In this document: piece after piece, positions 45,581 through 57,110 of the stretch
Layout of the letters: each line of letters starts with the position of its first letter
How positions within the stretch are numbered: position 1 is the stretch's first letter
NCBI GenBank assembly: GCA_006176705.1
Contig: QRFJ01005032.1
Span: 142,573 to 206,572 of the forward strand
Origin: Cocos nucifera
Lineage: Eukaryota; Streptophyta; Magnoliopsida; Arecales; Arecaceae
Length of the DNA stretch: 64,000 nt
Direction: 5' to 3'
Notes under the pieces: generated by a model
Told to the model about the DNA's origin: nothing
Database searches by the model: none
The model's input: only the letters and a program-made list of their open reading frames with translations
Program-made: the position numbers and the translations under genes

Positions 45581-46810
45581 CAATTTCTGACTTGCATTGC
45601 CTCTAGCCATTTCTCGGAGTCGATATCTGATATCGCCTCGTTGTAGGTTTTGGGATCATCACCATGAGCACCATTACCTATGAGGAACATTTTCTCTACT
45701 TCCTCTGAAATAATACCTAAGTATCTTTCAGGGGGATGGAAAACTCTTTTCCGATCTACGAGGTGGAGGAGGTAGTGTTCTTATTGGCTCAACCTGATTT
45801 GGTTCCAATTGGTCCTTAGCTCGTTGTACTTGTGAGACTTTCTCATCAAGCTTAATCTGCTTTCCAATGCCGCTATCTTGAATAAACTATTTTTCAAGAA
45901 AGATGGCATGTCGACTCACAATCACATTGTGGTCTTCTGGAATGTAGAAATAGTATCCTAATGACTCTTTAGGATATCCTATGAATCGAGCTCTAAAGGA
46001 CCTAAACTCTAACTTGTCCGCTTGTTGTCTTTTGACATGAGCCGGACAACCCCAAATTCTGAGATGACTCAGACTTGGTTTCTTACCGTGCCATATCTCA
46101 TACGGTGTGGTAGGAACGGTTTTAGAGGGAACCCTATTCAGTAAGATAAATTGAAGTTAACAATGAATGTCCCCAAAGAAAATCAGGGAGGTCTGTGAAG
46201 CTCATCATGGATCGAACCATATCCAATAGAGTCCGATTTCTCCATTCTGAAACCCCGTTGAGTTGAGGTGTTCCTGGTGGAGTCCATTGAGAGACTATGC
46301 CATTTTTCCTTGAGATAGTCTAGGAATTTTCGGCTAAGGTATTCACCTCCTCGATCTGATCGAAGAACCTTAATGGGTTTTCCAGTTTGTTTTTCTACTT
46401 CATGTCTGAATTCTTTGAACTTTTCAAAAGCTTCAGACTTGTGTCTCATAAGATACACATACCCATACCTAGACAGATCATCGGATAAAGGTAATGAAGT
46501 AGACAAAATTGCCTCTAGCCGGCACATCAAATGGGCCGCACACATCAGTATGTACTAGGGCAAGGAGATCTGTGGCCCTCTCCCCATGTCCAACAAAAGG
46601 GAGTTTAGTCATTTTGCCTTGAAGACAAGATTCACAAGTTGGATATGACTCAAAAGTCAATGGACTCAATAGCCCATTTTTCTCCAATTTGTTAATCCTA
46701 TCTTCTGCTATATGACCTAATCTCAGGTGCCATAGATATCTATCGTTTGGACTATCCCTAGGTCGTTTGGCATTCACGTTTTGCTCGATAGTTAAGAATA
46801 GGTACATCAA
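45581..46810 (-). pseudogene. D integrase
   Basis: Reads from 46810 leftwards. The pre-integrase domain has YLWHLRLGHIAEDRINKLEK, CESCLQGKMTKLPF and LVHTDVCGPFDVPARG (first catalytic Asp). After a small shift 46545-46183 carries DDLSRYGYVYLMRHKSEAF, KVLRSDRGGEYLSRKF (second Asp) and STQRGFRMEKSD, near the region that should hold the Glu. The C-terminal part to about 46020 is broken. The stretch 45581-46000 is the less conserved integrase-RT linker and has no clear frame. Confidence 0.85.
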
Positions 46811-46831
46811 TATGTAAGCTGATAAAGACCA

Positions 46832-47584
46832 TTAATAAGGAAAACCATTTGCAATTTTATTTCTTTCATAAAGAATGTTACAATGGTCCTTAAAGAAGGT
46901 AATCACATAGCCTTCTAGTGCTAAGCATGAAACAGAAATCAAATTCCTGCTAGCTGCAGGCACATAATAACAGTCTTTCAAAACTAAGTCTAAACCAGAT
47001 GGTAATCGAAGAGGGTATGTTCCCACGGCTACTGCAGCAACTCTTGCTCCATTACCGATGCGTAGGATCATGTCTCCATCCCTCAGCCTCCTGCTATCCT
47101 CAAGACCCTGCATGGAAGTGCACAGATGAGCACTAGAACCAGAGTCAAGCACCCAACTGGATGCAGAAGAAACCGTAAGGTTAGACTCAATAACGAGCAT
47201 ACCTCCAGAAGGACCTTCCTTCTTGTTCTTCAGGGTGGCCAGGTAAGTAGGGCAGTTCCGCTTCCAATGGCCGTCGCTGTTGCAATGGAAATACTTTTCT
47301 TTGACATCGACCTTTTTCTTCGGCTCTGCCTTCTTCTTCTTTGTTCCTTCCACCTTCTGCTTTTTCACAGACTTCTTTTTCTTTCCATAAGACTTTCTTT
47401 TGGAAGAAGTCCGTTCCATAGCAAGAACTGAGCCTTTAGAACCTTTCATAGAAAGCTCAGCGGTAACCAGCATATTCATTAATTCGGCCAAGGAATTTTG
47501 AAGTTTATGCATGTGGTAATTCATGATGAATTGCCCATATGCATCAGTCAAGGATTGCAGAATAATATCGTTCTGCAGATCCAA
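46832..47584 (-). pseudogene. gag: D gag C-terminus and protease, 250 codons open
   Basis: The longest open frame in the window. From the start: LTDAYGQFIMNYHMHKLQNS (Gag end), a Lys-rich stretch (residues about 60-95), the zinc knuckle YFHCNSDGHWKRNC in which the first Cys is Tyr, then SSWVLDSGSSAHL, an intact copia protease active site (Asp-Ser-Gly), and the protease end DCYYVPAASRNLISVSCLAL. It would be an internal part of the polyprotein, so the apparent start and the stop at 46832 mark breaks rather than true ends. The intact protease contrasts with the DTE of E1. Confidence 0.9.
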
Positions 47585-47587
47585 GTC

Positions 47588-48040
47588 CTAACTTCACACC
47601 GAGCTTCTCAAGCTCTTCCATGTCCTTGATCATCATGTCAGACAGTGATCTTGGACTGACTGCCCATCACGCATCTTAGCCTTAAAAAGTCATTTCGTGA
47701 CTTGATATTTGGCTGCGCGACTCTGTTCACCAAACATCTCCTGCAGGTGAGCCAACATTTGGCGAGCAGTCCCGATATCTTCATGTTGGCGCTGGAGCTC
47801 ATCAGACATCGAGCCCAACATGTAATATCTGGCCTTATTATCTTCGTCTATCCATTTTTTCAGAGATGCTCTCTGTTCAGTGGATGGACGAGCTGGTAAG
47901 GTGGGAGGGTCCTGGTCCAATACATGGGTTAACTTCTCGAACCCAAAATAATTTTGTAGTTCCTGAGCCAATCTTTATAATTGGGTCCAGTCAGTCTATG
48001 TGTGTCCAGGATACGTGCCTAATGGGTTGGACGCAGACAT
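47588..48040 (-). pseudogene. gag: D gag N-terminus
   Basis: An ATG (complement of 48038-48040) begins MSASNPLGTYPGHT, then two stops in frame, then the open stretch 47971-47690: QNYFGFEKLTHVLDQDPPTL, WIDEDNKARYYMLGSMSDEL and ARQMLAHLQEMFGEQSRAAK, the conserved UBN2-type Gag region of copia elements. The open stretch itself begins at a TTG, so the ATG upstream is preferred. A frameshift near 47690-47590 separates it from the downstream part (KLGVKLGLGSA). Confidence 0.82.
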
Positions 48041-49903
48041 TTTTCTGTAGAGAGTCAAAGATTCTAGTTAGATACTGTAATTATGACTTGACCAATTTAT
48101 TTAGGAAATTTTATTTTTAAATAAATTAGCTCCCACTATTTTCTCGGATCCCTACACTCCCTCTGTAGAGATGCAAAAATCTCCATGATTAATGATTTCT
48201 AGTGGGTGGTGCGGTCTCACCAACTGACTCATCACCTCACCTAACAGTTATTGGTGATGGGTTAGCCAATGAGTGAACAACTCTTGTTCAATGATTCTCT
48301 AATCATGGTGCACCCAAACTTGGTCTCTAATTCATGAATCTCACCGTATCCGGAAATATTGATCCACTCCTTAGTTAAGTCAGACCCACCATTTGCATAG
48401 ACTGGATTTCCTAATTGAGTCTCTCACCGTATCCGAAATATTGAGCCCAACTCATCCTCCAGCCCATAGCATCCAATGCCTAATAGACATGGTTGCATCT
48501 TTTCGGTGCAACTGAGCCACTGTATCCAGCCGAGAACAATCAACCCCGGGAAAGGGCCCGCACATCTACAATGGTGGAAGACCTCAGACTTAATCTTTTC
48601 TTAGGGAGAATTGATTCAGGTCTCATTAAACTAGACTTGTCATAGTCATAACAATTATGACTAACCTAGTGGCATGGGTTAGCTCGGATTATTGACCACC
48701 TCAAGATCAGAACTGTGTCAACAGATATGGCCAGGTAAGTGAGACCGGTGGAAGGAATATGCCATTAACTCGTACAAGAATGCATTCAGGTCGAGTAGCT
48801 TCCAATTAAAAATCAGTCGGTCGTATGTGCCAAACTTACCTTAGACACCAAATTATTGAGTCAGAACCAATTGGGTTAGCCTACAATCCAGACTCTAACC
48901 TCTGAGCCTAATTAGGTCTTGCTTGATCGTGACTCGATCTTGACCCAGACTTAATCCTATTAGGCTGGTCAATTTAAGCATTGTTGATCCCATCTAACCA
49001 ACTCTTGATTCGGTTTGATCAACCGCTTAGACCTAATTGAGCTACCCAAGCCCGAACCCAGTATTATGAATATGTCTTAGATCTGAAATTCTCAATTTTA
49101 GACCTAATTAATATTTCCATAATCTTAATTCTTAATTAAGTAGGGTTCATAAACAAAATATGCACAATAAATCCTAGGGTTTCAGGATCTAGGGTTTTGC
49201 AGAAAGTAAGTTTTGGGATTTCTGATTAAGGACGAACACGCAGCACCCCTACACGTCATAAGAACACCCCATCGAATGGGAAGGAGAGGGCCTTTAAACC
49301 CTTCTTCGTTCTTATGACCGGACGGCCAAGAGGAACGCCTTAATCAGGAACATGTAATACTACAAAACAGTTTTAGATCTATATCATATATCTCATATAC
49401 AAATTAGATCTAATCATGGCATATTTTGCATACATCTCATGTATCAAATCATGCATATTTTTCAGATCTAAATTATCTCATAATAATCTAAAAAATTAGA
49501 TTTAAATTGATCTAATCAAAATAAATTCTAATCTAGACAATTATGTAGAACTATTCTACAACTAGTCTAGACATGCATCAATCATATCTCATATGATATT
49601 TAAAATTAAATAATTTTTATTTACTATTTTTTAGATGTTATTATAATAATTATAATATCAAAAAATAGTAAATAAATAGATCTAAAATATGATTTAATCA
49701 AATTAAATTAAAAACATGCAAGACTATTCTATAGAACTATTCTATTCTAGAACTAGTCATGCATATTTTCTAATCTTAGATCCAAATCATTTAATTTTAA
49801 TTTTTTTTGATTTTAGATCTGATCACATCTCATGTGACATCTAAAATCACTTAATTTTTAATTAAAATAAATTTAAAATTAGATCTAAATACTTTAGAAC
49901 CTT
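48041..49903 (-). other. D leader, no gene
   Basis: 1.86-kb leader between primer site and gag on the minus strand. No ORF is supported. AT-rich near the primer site (49370-49900). At 48729-48849 it carries, in minus orientation, the module shared with the leaders of E1 and the Athila element (TTGGTGTCTAAGGTAAGTTT and a CACTTACCTGGCCA end). Confidence 0.65.
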
Positions 49904-49916
49904 GGCTCTGATACCA
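49904..49916 (-). promoter_or_regulatory. D primer-binding site
   Basis: GGCTCTGATACCA, reverse complement of TGGTATCAGAGCC, is a perfect initiator tRNA-Met site two bases from the LTR end at 49919. Confidence 0.92.
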
Positions 49917-49918
49917 GT

Positions 49919-52197
49919 TGAAGGAAAATCCTGATTTTTTCGGACCAGGTTCGTTCAGATCTGATTCAGATCAAGAGATATATTTCAAAAATTTTTCTCT
50001 TTGATCTAATCAGATCTGAGATATTTTAGATCTAATTCTTATTATTTTAATAAATAAAATAAAATTTAAGATAAATTAAATCAAATTTAATTTACCTTGA
50101 TTTGGGTAATCCTATTACCCTGTTGATGATCCTGTATTGCAGCGGAAGGTTCTGGATCTAGCCACGCAAGTGCCTGGCCTCTACCGGTATCCACTCAGGT
50201 TGGATCTGGAGATCCTCTTCTTCTCTATCACATCTCCAAAAATCAGATCTGGATCTGATCTGGAGGATCTTCAAAACTCTTTTGAAGATCTGCAGTCGTC
50301 CTTTGCAGCAGCGCAGCCTTCTTAGCTTTTGATCGCCTTTCTCTTGATCTGGATCGCACCAACCAAGGTCCAAAACACTTTTGGACGTGGAGAGGAGAGG
50401 GAGAAGGTGGGTTTGGCATGGAGGAAGGAGGGGAGAGGCAGCCTTGGGGCGTGGGAATTTTCAAATTTAATTTGAGTTGGGCGCAGGGTCTTATTTATAG
50501 ACTAGCTGTGATCCAACTCCTCTTCTTCCCAACCAATCACAACCCTTTGTGAAATCAGATCTAAATCTGATTGGTGGGAATAGAGTCCCCTGGATTCCTC
50601 CTTAGAGGGTGCCTAAGACCAGTCAAAGTTGGTTCTTAGGAGAACTCTAATTGGAATCCAAAAAGGAGATGGAGTCCTTGTCCAACAAGGACTCCTAGGC
50701 GCCTCCAACTTGGGCACACGCCAAGGGTGGCGTGCGCCCTTCCTCCTTGCCAGGTTCTGGCAGGGGGACAGGCCCCCACCAGCTCTCCAATAGGTGCATG
50801 ACATGTGGTCAAAAGTCAAAGTGTCAATGGTCAACGTTTGACCAGTCAAAGGTAGACTTTTGACCAAAGTCAAAGAACAAGAAATGGCAGGTGACCAAAA
50901 ATGGCAGGTAATGTCTTACAAAATAAGACAACCTTTTCTGACTTGGACAACCTCCAGTCAGACCATATGAAGGCCTCTGATTGAGCACAAACTCCTTTGG
51001 CTCAGTCAGGACAACTTATTTATGATAGTAAAAGAAGAACGTTAGGTTCAATCGAGTGCTAGCACGATTTTCTTGAACCTAATTGAATCTCATTCAGATC
51101 AATTGAACTAGATCAGTTCAATTGATGATCACCAGATTCAAACCCTTGTTTGTGTGACCCAGTTAGGTTCAGTTCTGTATGGTAATGGGATATGTCATGA
51201 TCTCTATCATCGACATCATCGAAACTCCTTTCGATGGATCAGAACTCTTCTGATTCGAACAGCTAGAATGATCGATCATCTAAATCATTCTAATTGCTCC
51301 CAAAATCCACCAGTGACACCTAGCAGTATATGGTGGCAACCCATCAGAGCTGAATGCGAACCTCTTGGTGCAGCTACCTGTGTGATTAAGTTCTTCTATC
51401 TTGAGCCCCGATCAGATTAGGGTTAAGGTGAACTCGTCAAACCCTAGTCTCTGTCATATGATGTAATCATTCGATTCAAGTCCAATGTGAAAATCTAAAT
51501 AGAAACTCTTTCTATTATTTCACTCTGCCATGGCCATGGGCTTCTGGACTTGATTCTCATGATCATCATAGGGCTGCTCCTCTACCACCGAGGTAGATAG
51601 ATTCCATCTTGATGCAATCCAGTTCCTACAATGAACATGCTATAGCCAACATACACCTCAGGGTTCCATATGGCTAGGAGCTCGAGTAATGGTGTAGTCA
51701 AACTATAACACCCTCAAGGTGAACTGCCGATGCATCTCAGGTCAAAGAACCAGACACACTACTGCAGCATCGAGTCAGTCATTGACGAGAAGGTAGACTC
51801 CCTAATGACTACTCGAGGTGGTCACGCTCAGTGCCCTCGTTCTCTAACGAGTACCTGTACTCTCGCTCCGGTGTCTCCACACCGTAGACTCAAGACTCAT
51901 CTACTAAAGAGAAGCGATTGTACACCAACCTTCCGGATCAATCACCATCCTCGTGATGATCCTATGGTCGGGAGCATTTTATGAGTTAATAATGATTATT
52001 CATGTCTTAAATTTTCAACTCTTGAAAATATGAATTATCATTACCATTAACTCAAAGGATGTATCACAGACACTAAATACACATATGTGATAGAAAATAA
52101 CCCATTTTATTGATTTTAGTCAAAATTATAATTTTGCCCCTAGAAGTGTATTACAAGTGTCAGCCAATTCTGGCTTCTAGGGCACATATATCTAACA
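49919..52197 (-). repeat. D right LTR (5' LTR, 2.28 kb)
   Basis: Bounded by TGAAGG on the left and TATCTAACA on the right, that is TGTTAGATA...CCTTCA on the minus strand, a TG...CA LTR. Long for Ty1/copia. AT-rich near the primer site and GC-richer at 50100-50900. The ORFs on both strands at 50137-50464, 50613-50873, 51154-51420 and 51730-51984 lie inside the LTR, overlap one another and have no domain, so I do not call them genes. Confidence 0.88.
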
Positions 52198-52506
52198 TAA
52201 CAATCTTACCTGATTTTTTTTTTGTCCCAAGAATTAATCCTTCCATATAAGGAAAATTTATTTCATTTGGCCATTAATTAACTACCTTGGTATAGGATTT
52301 CCGTCGGCGATTACAGAGTGTGGACCAAGAGTCTATCACCATGATCAGAGATTAGCAAACTTCTTTGATATCCAAACTAATAAAAGAACAAACCTTGTTC
52401 AATCTCGACCTTAGCCCTCTAAATTCGGTAGGTAGGCGATCGAAGTCGGTGGGCTATCCTTTTTTTCTCTTTTTCTTTCTTCTTTTCTGGCCGTGCTTTT
52501 ATCTCT

Positions 52507-53694
52507 ATGCCAGAGATGGATGTTAAGGTCATTGAAATGCTGTCGAAGCAGCTCCAGGCCTATAAAAGAAAAGGTCCCACGTTCAAGGGGCCTGCCGCTA
52601 AGGAAGCCAAGGTGGATGCCCCTAGTTTTGTTGCACCTACCGGTGTTGTCGCTACAATCAAAGTCGCTATCGCCATCGAGATCATCCCCATGACCAAGGT
52701 CGGTGTCGCTGTCGAGGACTCTGTGCCTCCAACCTTCGTGAGTTCTTCGATTGAGGATCCAACTCCGTAGTCTCCTACTGGAAGAGAAGAGGGGGAGAAG
52801 AAGAAGGGTAAAAGGGTCATTATGAAGGTACACCAGAAGGCGCACCCTAGCGGATCCAATGGCAGCGATGACAGCCCAAGAGAGGATCCCTTTAGTGACC
52901 CAACCTTGTCCGAGATGTAACTAACAAATTTGCCCTACCCAAGGTAGTGGACCAGATGGCCGACCTCGACCACATGCAACCCATCTGGGATTCCCTCGGA
53001 ACCTTCCTCAAGGTAGTCATCCTGCTGATTTGATGATTTAATTTTTTTGTAACATAGCTTATCTACTACAGTCGGATCACCAAATACTCGTACACATCAA
53101 AATGGTGAATCGGATGAGGTGAAGGCATTGAAGGCACTGGAAGACCTTCGAGCCGAGGTCGATCACCTTCGAAAGGATACCGCTAAGGCTAACCATCTCT
53201 CGAAGGAGAAAGCGATCAAAGTCGAGGATCTATGAGAGAAGCTCGGGAAAGAGGAGCTCAGCTCGATGGAGCTGTAGGCCACTCTAGTCCTAGGGGAGGA
53301 AAGGAGAAAGAAAGTCGAGGCAAAGGTCGGCAAGCTAAAGGATCAAGCCTCGAAGTAGATCCTAGAGGCAAAGATATAGGCTGTGGAGGAGTTCAAGATC
53401 TCTTCTAAGATGAGGGACCTGAACGTTGTCTTTGACCAGGAGGCCTTCTAGAAGGGGTACAAACTTTGCGAGGATCAAGTGGCAGCCAAGTTCCCCAAAC
53501 TCAACCTCAGCTTCTTATATGAGGCAATCCCTAATGAAGAGATGGGACCATTTGCTACCATGGCCGATCCTTCTCCTACTGATGCTATCCCCAAGCCCTT
53601 CGATCCTACCGCTGATGCATCCAAACTTGCACCAGAGCCAGAGGTGGTAGAAAACACTCCGACCTCGACCTCAGCTATTCCTCTCGAGGTCTAG
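52507..53694 (+). pseudogene. T2 antisense extra ORF (aORF), part 1
   Basis: A plus-strand ATG at 52507 (MPEMDVKVIEMLSKQLQAYK) opens an 87-codon frame rich in Val/Ala/Pro. After breaks, coiled-coil sequence follows (LKALEDLRAEVDHLRKDTAK, about 53125-53185), then VEEFKISSKMRDLNVVFDQEAF and the open 53479-53694 with FPKLNLSFLYEAIPNEEMGP and an acidic proline-rich tail. The VEEFK ... P-x-LNL-x-FL block matches T1 on its minus strand (13098-13450). Both copies keep it antisense to pol. Function unknown; several stops. Confidence 0.68.
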
Positions 53695-53859
53695 AACCTT
53701 AAATGATTGTATTTTTCTTTCTTTTTCATGTATCCCCAAATATTTTGAGAAATGAAAATGAATTGCCTTCTCCTCAAAATTGTGCTATGGTGAATGTTAC
53801 TTAACATCCTTCTAGTGGCTAAAGTCAAGGCCAATCATCCCCAACCAACGTCGAGTCAC

Positions 53860-54714
53860 CCCCTGAAGGTATCCCTCTAAGACCTATAGTGAAGGATTTA
53901 AAGAGAGAAATTCATCTGAAAAAGAAGTTGAAGATGATAGAGGACAAGCTCCAAAGGTCTAGGAAGAATGCCTTAGAGGCGATGGTTGAAGTCACTCGCC
54001 TTTGCAAGTACACATGAAAGAGTCCATGAGCTTTAGCATAAGAAAGGATAACTTCGAGAAAGAGTTGGTCAAGCTTAGGAATAGTGCTAGTGAGAAGTTC
54101 TGGGTGTTAACTACAAAGGCTAGCTCCCTCAAAGTCGAGCTCAAGGCGGCGAAGGAGAAAATTAATCTACTGGAGGGGAGTTCGTCATGGTCTTCTGATA
54201 CGGCTTGGTATAAATGGGACCGATCACAAAGATTTTCTATCCTCTAGAAGCAACTACACGACATCGAGCTTGCCTATAAGACCTACCAATCGGGCTAGTA
54301 TGGAAGGATATCCTCGCTGGAGCAGAAGCTCCATGCCGCTAAAAGCGAGGTGGCTTGGCTTCAACAATAAGTTGTCGATAATTATTAGTCCAGCACCAGC
54401 ACGAAGTTGGAAGAGATTATCTCTTTGAAGAGCATCGTGGGTGACATTTTGAAGTCAGTCAGGGTAGAGAAGGCCGAAGTTCGATGACTAAAGCTTCAGC
54501 TGATTTATGAGCAGCAAGCTATCAAGGATCCTGAAGCTGAATCGGAGGTTCTGAGGAAGAAACTACGAGTGTTAGAGAAAAACTATCGAAGGGCTGATAG
54601 GATATTTCGTGACAACATGATAAGGAGAAAAGAGCTCGAGGAGGAGATCATCAGTCTAAAAAAATCTTTGGTGATGGCTAGCAGTTTGAAGTTCAAAGAA
54701 TCCGATCCTTCATA
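53860..54714 (+). pseudogene. T2 antisense coiled-coil ORF, part 2
   Basis: Plus-strand frames rich in Lys/Glu/Leu heptads: DNFEKELVKLRNSASEKFW and LKAAKEKINLLEG in 54002-54247, then ISSLEQKLHAAKSEVAWLQQ (about 54310), EEIISLKSIVGDILKSV and VLEKNYRRADRIFRDNMIRR, ending at a stop at 54714. This is a long coiled coil with stops. It matches the place and nature of 12187-12960 in T1. It may be the C-terminal half of one spliced or frameshifted protein together with part 1, but this cannot be settled here. Confidence 0.55.
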
Positions 54715-54929
54715 GAAGTTTGATTAACTCTAACTTTTTTTTCTATGATCAGTCTTGCAGACCCTTATCTAGTAATCAACTCTTTCTTTAATGAAACTAT
54801 ACTTTCTTCAATCATCTTTTTGTTCTACTCATGTTCAATGTTCGTTCACCTCTTTATTCCCATCATTTTTCTCTTGTTCATAATCGACGGTCTTTTCACA
54901 TATCGGGACAAGATTCTCCTCCCATTCTT

Positions 54930-56030
54930 GGCATGATTGGCCTTTCTTTATTAGGACGAGATCCTCCTCCTATCCCTAACAAAAGATAGGGATACAAAAG
55001 AGCCGTTGTAAGGACCTCTTCCCTCCTCCTGTCTTAAATAATCGAAGATCTTCGTTGCCTGTGCCAGAATAAGATCCTCCTCCTAATTCTGATATGACTG
55101 ACCTTTTTGTTTTTCTATTAGGATGAGATCTCCTCCTATCCTGATAGGATTGATCTTTCTTTATTAGGCTGAGGTCTCCTCCTATCCCTAACAAAGGTAT
55201 AGGGGCACAAAAGAGACATTGTAAGTGCCTCTTTTCTCTTCTATCTTAAATAATTGAAGATCTTCATTGCCCATGCAGGACGAGGTCCTCCCCTGTTTCT
55301 GCATGTTGGCCTTTTATCCTCTTATCAAGACGAGATCCTCCTCCTGTTCCTGGATGGGTTGGCCTTCTTTAATTAGGATAAGGTCCTCCTCCTATCCTAA
55401 TAAAGTAAAGGGGCACAAAAGGATCATTGTAAGGGCCTTTTCCTCTCCTATCGTAAATAATCGAGATCTTCATCTCGTGCAAGATGAGTCTCCATTTCTG
55501 ACATGATTTCTTTTATCCTTTATCAAGAGGTTCTCTCTCTGATGGGTTAGCCTTTCTTTGTTAGGATAAGGTTCGCCTCCTATCCTACAAAGTAAGGAAT
55601 AAAAAGCCGTTGTAAGGGCAGTTTTTTCCTCCTATCTTAAATAATCGGAGGTCTTCATTACCCATGTAGGACGAGATCCTCCTCCTATTCTTGACATGGC
55701 TGCCCTTCCTTTGTTAGGATGAGGTCGCCTCTATCTCTAATAAAGATAAGGGCACAAAAGGGCCGTTGCAAGGCCCTCCTCTCCTCCTATCTTAAACAAC
55801 TGGAGGTCTTCATTGCCCGTATCAAGATGAGGTCCTTCTCCTATTTCTAACATGGTTGGTCTTTTTGTCCTCCTATCAGGATGAGGTTTTCCTCCTATTT
55901 CTGACAAGATTGGCCTTCCTTTGTTAGGACGAGGTTTGCCTTTTGTCCCTAATAAAGATATAGGGATACAAAAGAGCCATTGTAAGGGCCTCTCTCCTCC
56001 TCCTGTCTTAAACAATTGGAGGTCTTCTAC
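54930..56030. repeat. about 200-base tandem array in T2
   Basis: Five to six units. The marker AAAGATA(T)AGGG-ACAAAAG with following TTGTAAGG recurs near 54981, 55193, 55402, 55586, 55742 and 55967; spacings about 212, 209, 184, 156 and 225, so middle units have deletions. Each unit also has AGGATGAGGTCCTCCTCCTA sub-repeats. It sits between integrase and the antisense ORF, as the hairpin array does in T1, but the sequence differs. ORFs on both strands here follow the repeats. Confidence 0.8.
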
Positions 56031-56035
56031 TAAGT

Positions 56036-57110
56036 TTATTCACAAAGTTTGACCAGATCATTTTCTATCATCACATGATTTCGTGGCAAAAAGAAAACAA
56101 AAATATCAAAATAAGAAGATATTATTAGGGTTTGAATTACTGGTAGTACATTCATAGGTTTTTCGAATTCTAAAGCCGTGGGAGCATTGATCCTCCAAGC
56201 TCCTTCAAATAATGTACCTGGTTGGATAATTTTCACTACCTTGTAAGGGCCTTCCCAGTTTGGGATAAGCTTTCCTGGATTTTAGGGCTGCAAAACGTCC
56301 GCTCATCGAAGTACAAAATCTCCTTCTAAAGGTTTTGCTTCTGACCCTCGAATTGTAGTAGCAAGCTATCCTTTGTCTATAAGCTATCATTCGAATCTAG
56401 GCTTTGTCTTTTTTTTCTTTCAATAGATCAAGATTAGCTCGGAGGTCCCACGACTTGTCTCATTCATTGAAGGCCTCTACTCATGCTGAGGGAAGTTCAA
56501 GTTCGACTGAGATGACCATCTCTATCCAGAAGGCCAGCACAAAGAGTGTTTCTCTAGTGGGTGATCTTTGGGTGGTTCGATAAGCTTAGAGCACATGATA
56601 GAATTCATCCACCCAAGTCTCCTTTGCTCTCTCCAGCCTGGCCTTCATCCCTTGAAGCAAGGTCTTATTAGTCACCTCCACCTCATCATTCATCTACGGA
56701 TGAGCCACTGATGTGAGGTGATAAGATATATTCAGGCCTTCGTAGAATTCAACAAACTTCATACATGCAAACTAACATCCATTATTGATGATTAGCATCC
56801 GAGATAGACCAAACCTGCAAATAATCAACTTTCAGATGAAGTTCTACACTTTAGCTTCAGTGATTTTTGCTAGAGGTTCATCCTCAATCCACTTAATAAA
56901 GTAATCCATGTCACCAATAGGAACTTTCGCTGCCCAGATGACATGAAAAAGGTCCGAGTATGTCCATCCCCCATTGTGCAAACAGCCAGGGGCACTTAGC
57001 AGTGTGAGCTGCGAAGTCGGCTATCTTTGGATATTGGCATTTCTTTAATACCTGTCGCACCTTCTCACATAATCCACCATATCTTGATGCATCGTCAGCT
57101 AGTAGTATCC
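56036..57110 (-). pseudogene. T2 integrase, broken
   Basis: Minus-strand integrase in many short frames. Pieces, in order: VDYVRRCDRY (about 57070), GDMDYFIKW-like sequence near 56900, RETLFVLAF (about 56540), then AYRQRIACYYNSRVRSKTFR (56390-56330), the GPYKVVKIIQPGT segment (about 56250-56210) and an end near 56036. The block YYNS-VRSK is shared with T1. Stops and shifts are too many for any activity. Confidence 0.7.

Larger units (their letters stand above)
43749..52197 (-). mobile_element. Ty1/copia element D
   Basis: Minus-strand element with a truncated left (3') LTR 43749-44067, polypurine tract, RNase H, RT, integrase, protease, gag, leader, primer site and complete right (5') LTR 49919-52197. 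It has fewer breaks than the other elements. The two LTRs share 319 aligned bases with only nine differences, so it is among the younger insertions here. It belongs to a different copia family from E1/M1, but with a similar leader. The left LTR is cut at the join with E1, so a target duplication cannot be checked. Confidence 0.9.

Noticed and set aside
47126..47431. 101-codon plus-strand ORF
   Set aside because: It is the reverse of the D gag/protease frame with intact zinc-knuckle and DSG motifs on the minus strand.
50137..50873. Overlapping ORFs on both strands as small genes
   Set aside because: All lie inside the D right LTR, overlap one another and lack recognisable domains.
52411..52859. 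Minus-strand ORFs of 144 and 99 codons
   Set aside because: They are shadows of the plus-strand T2 antisense ORF, which has a sequence counterpart in T1.
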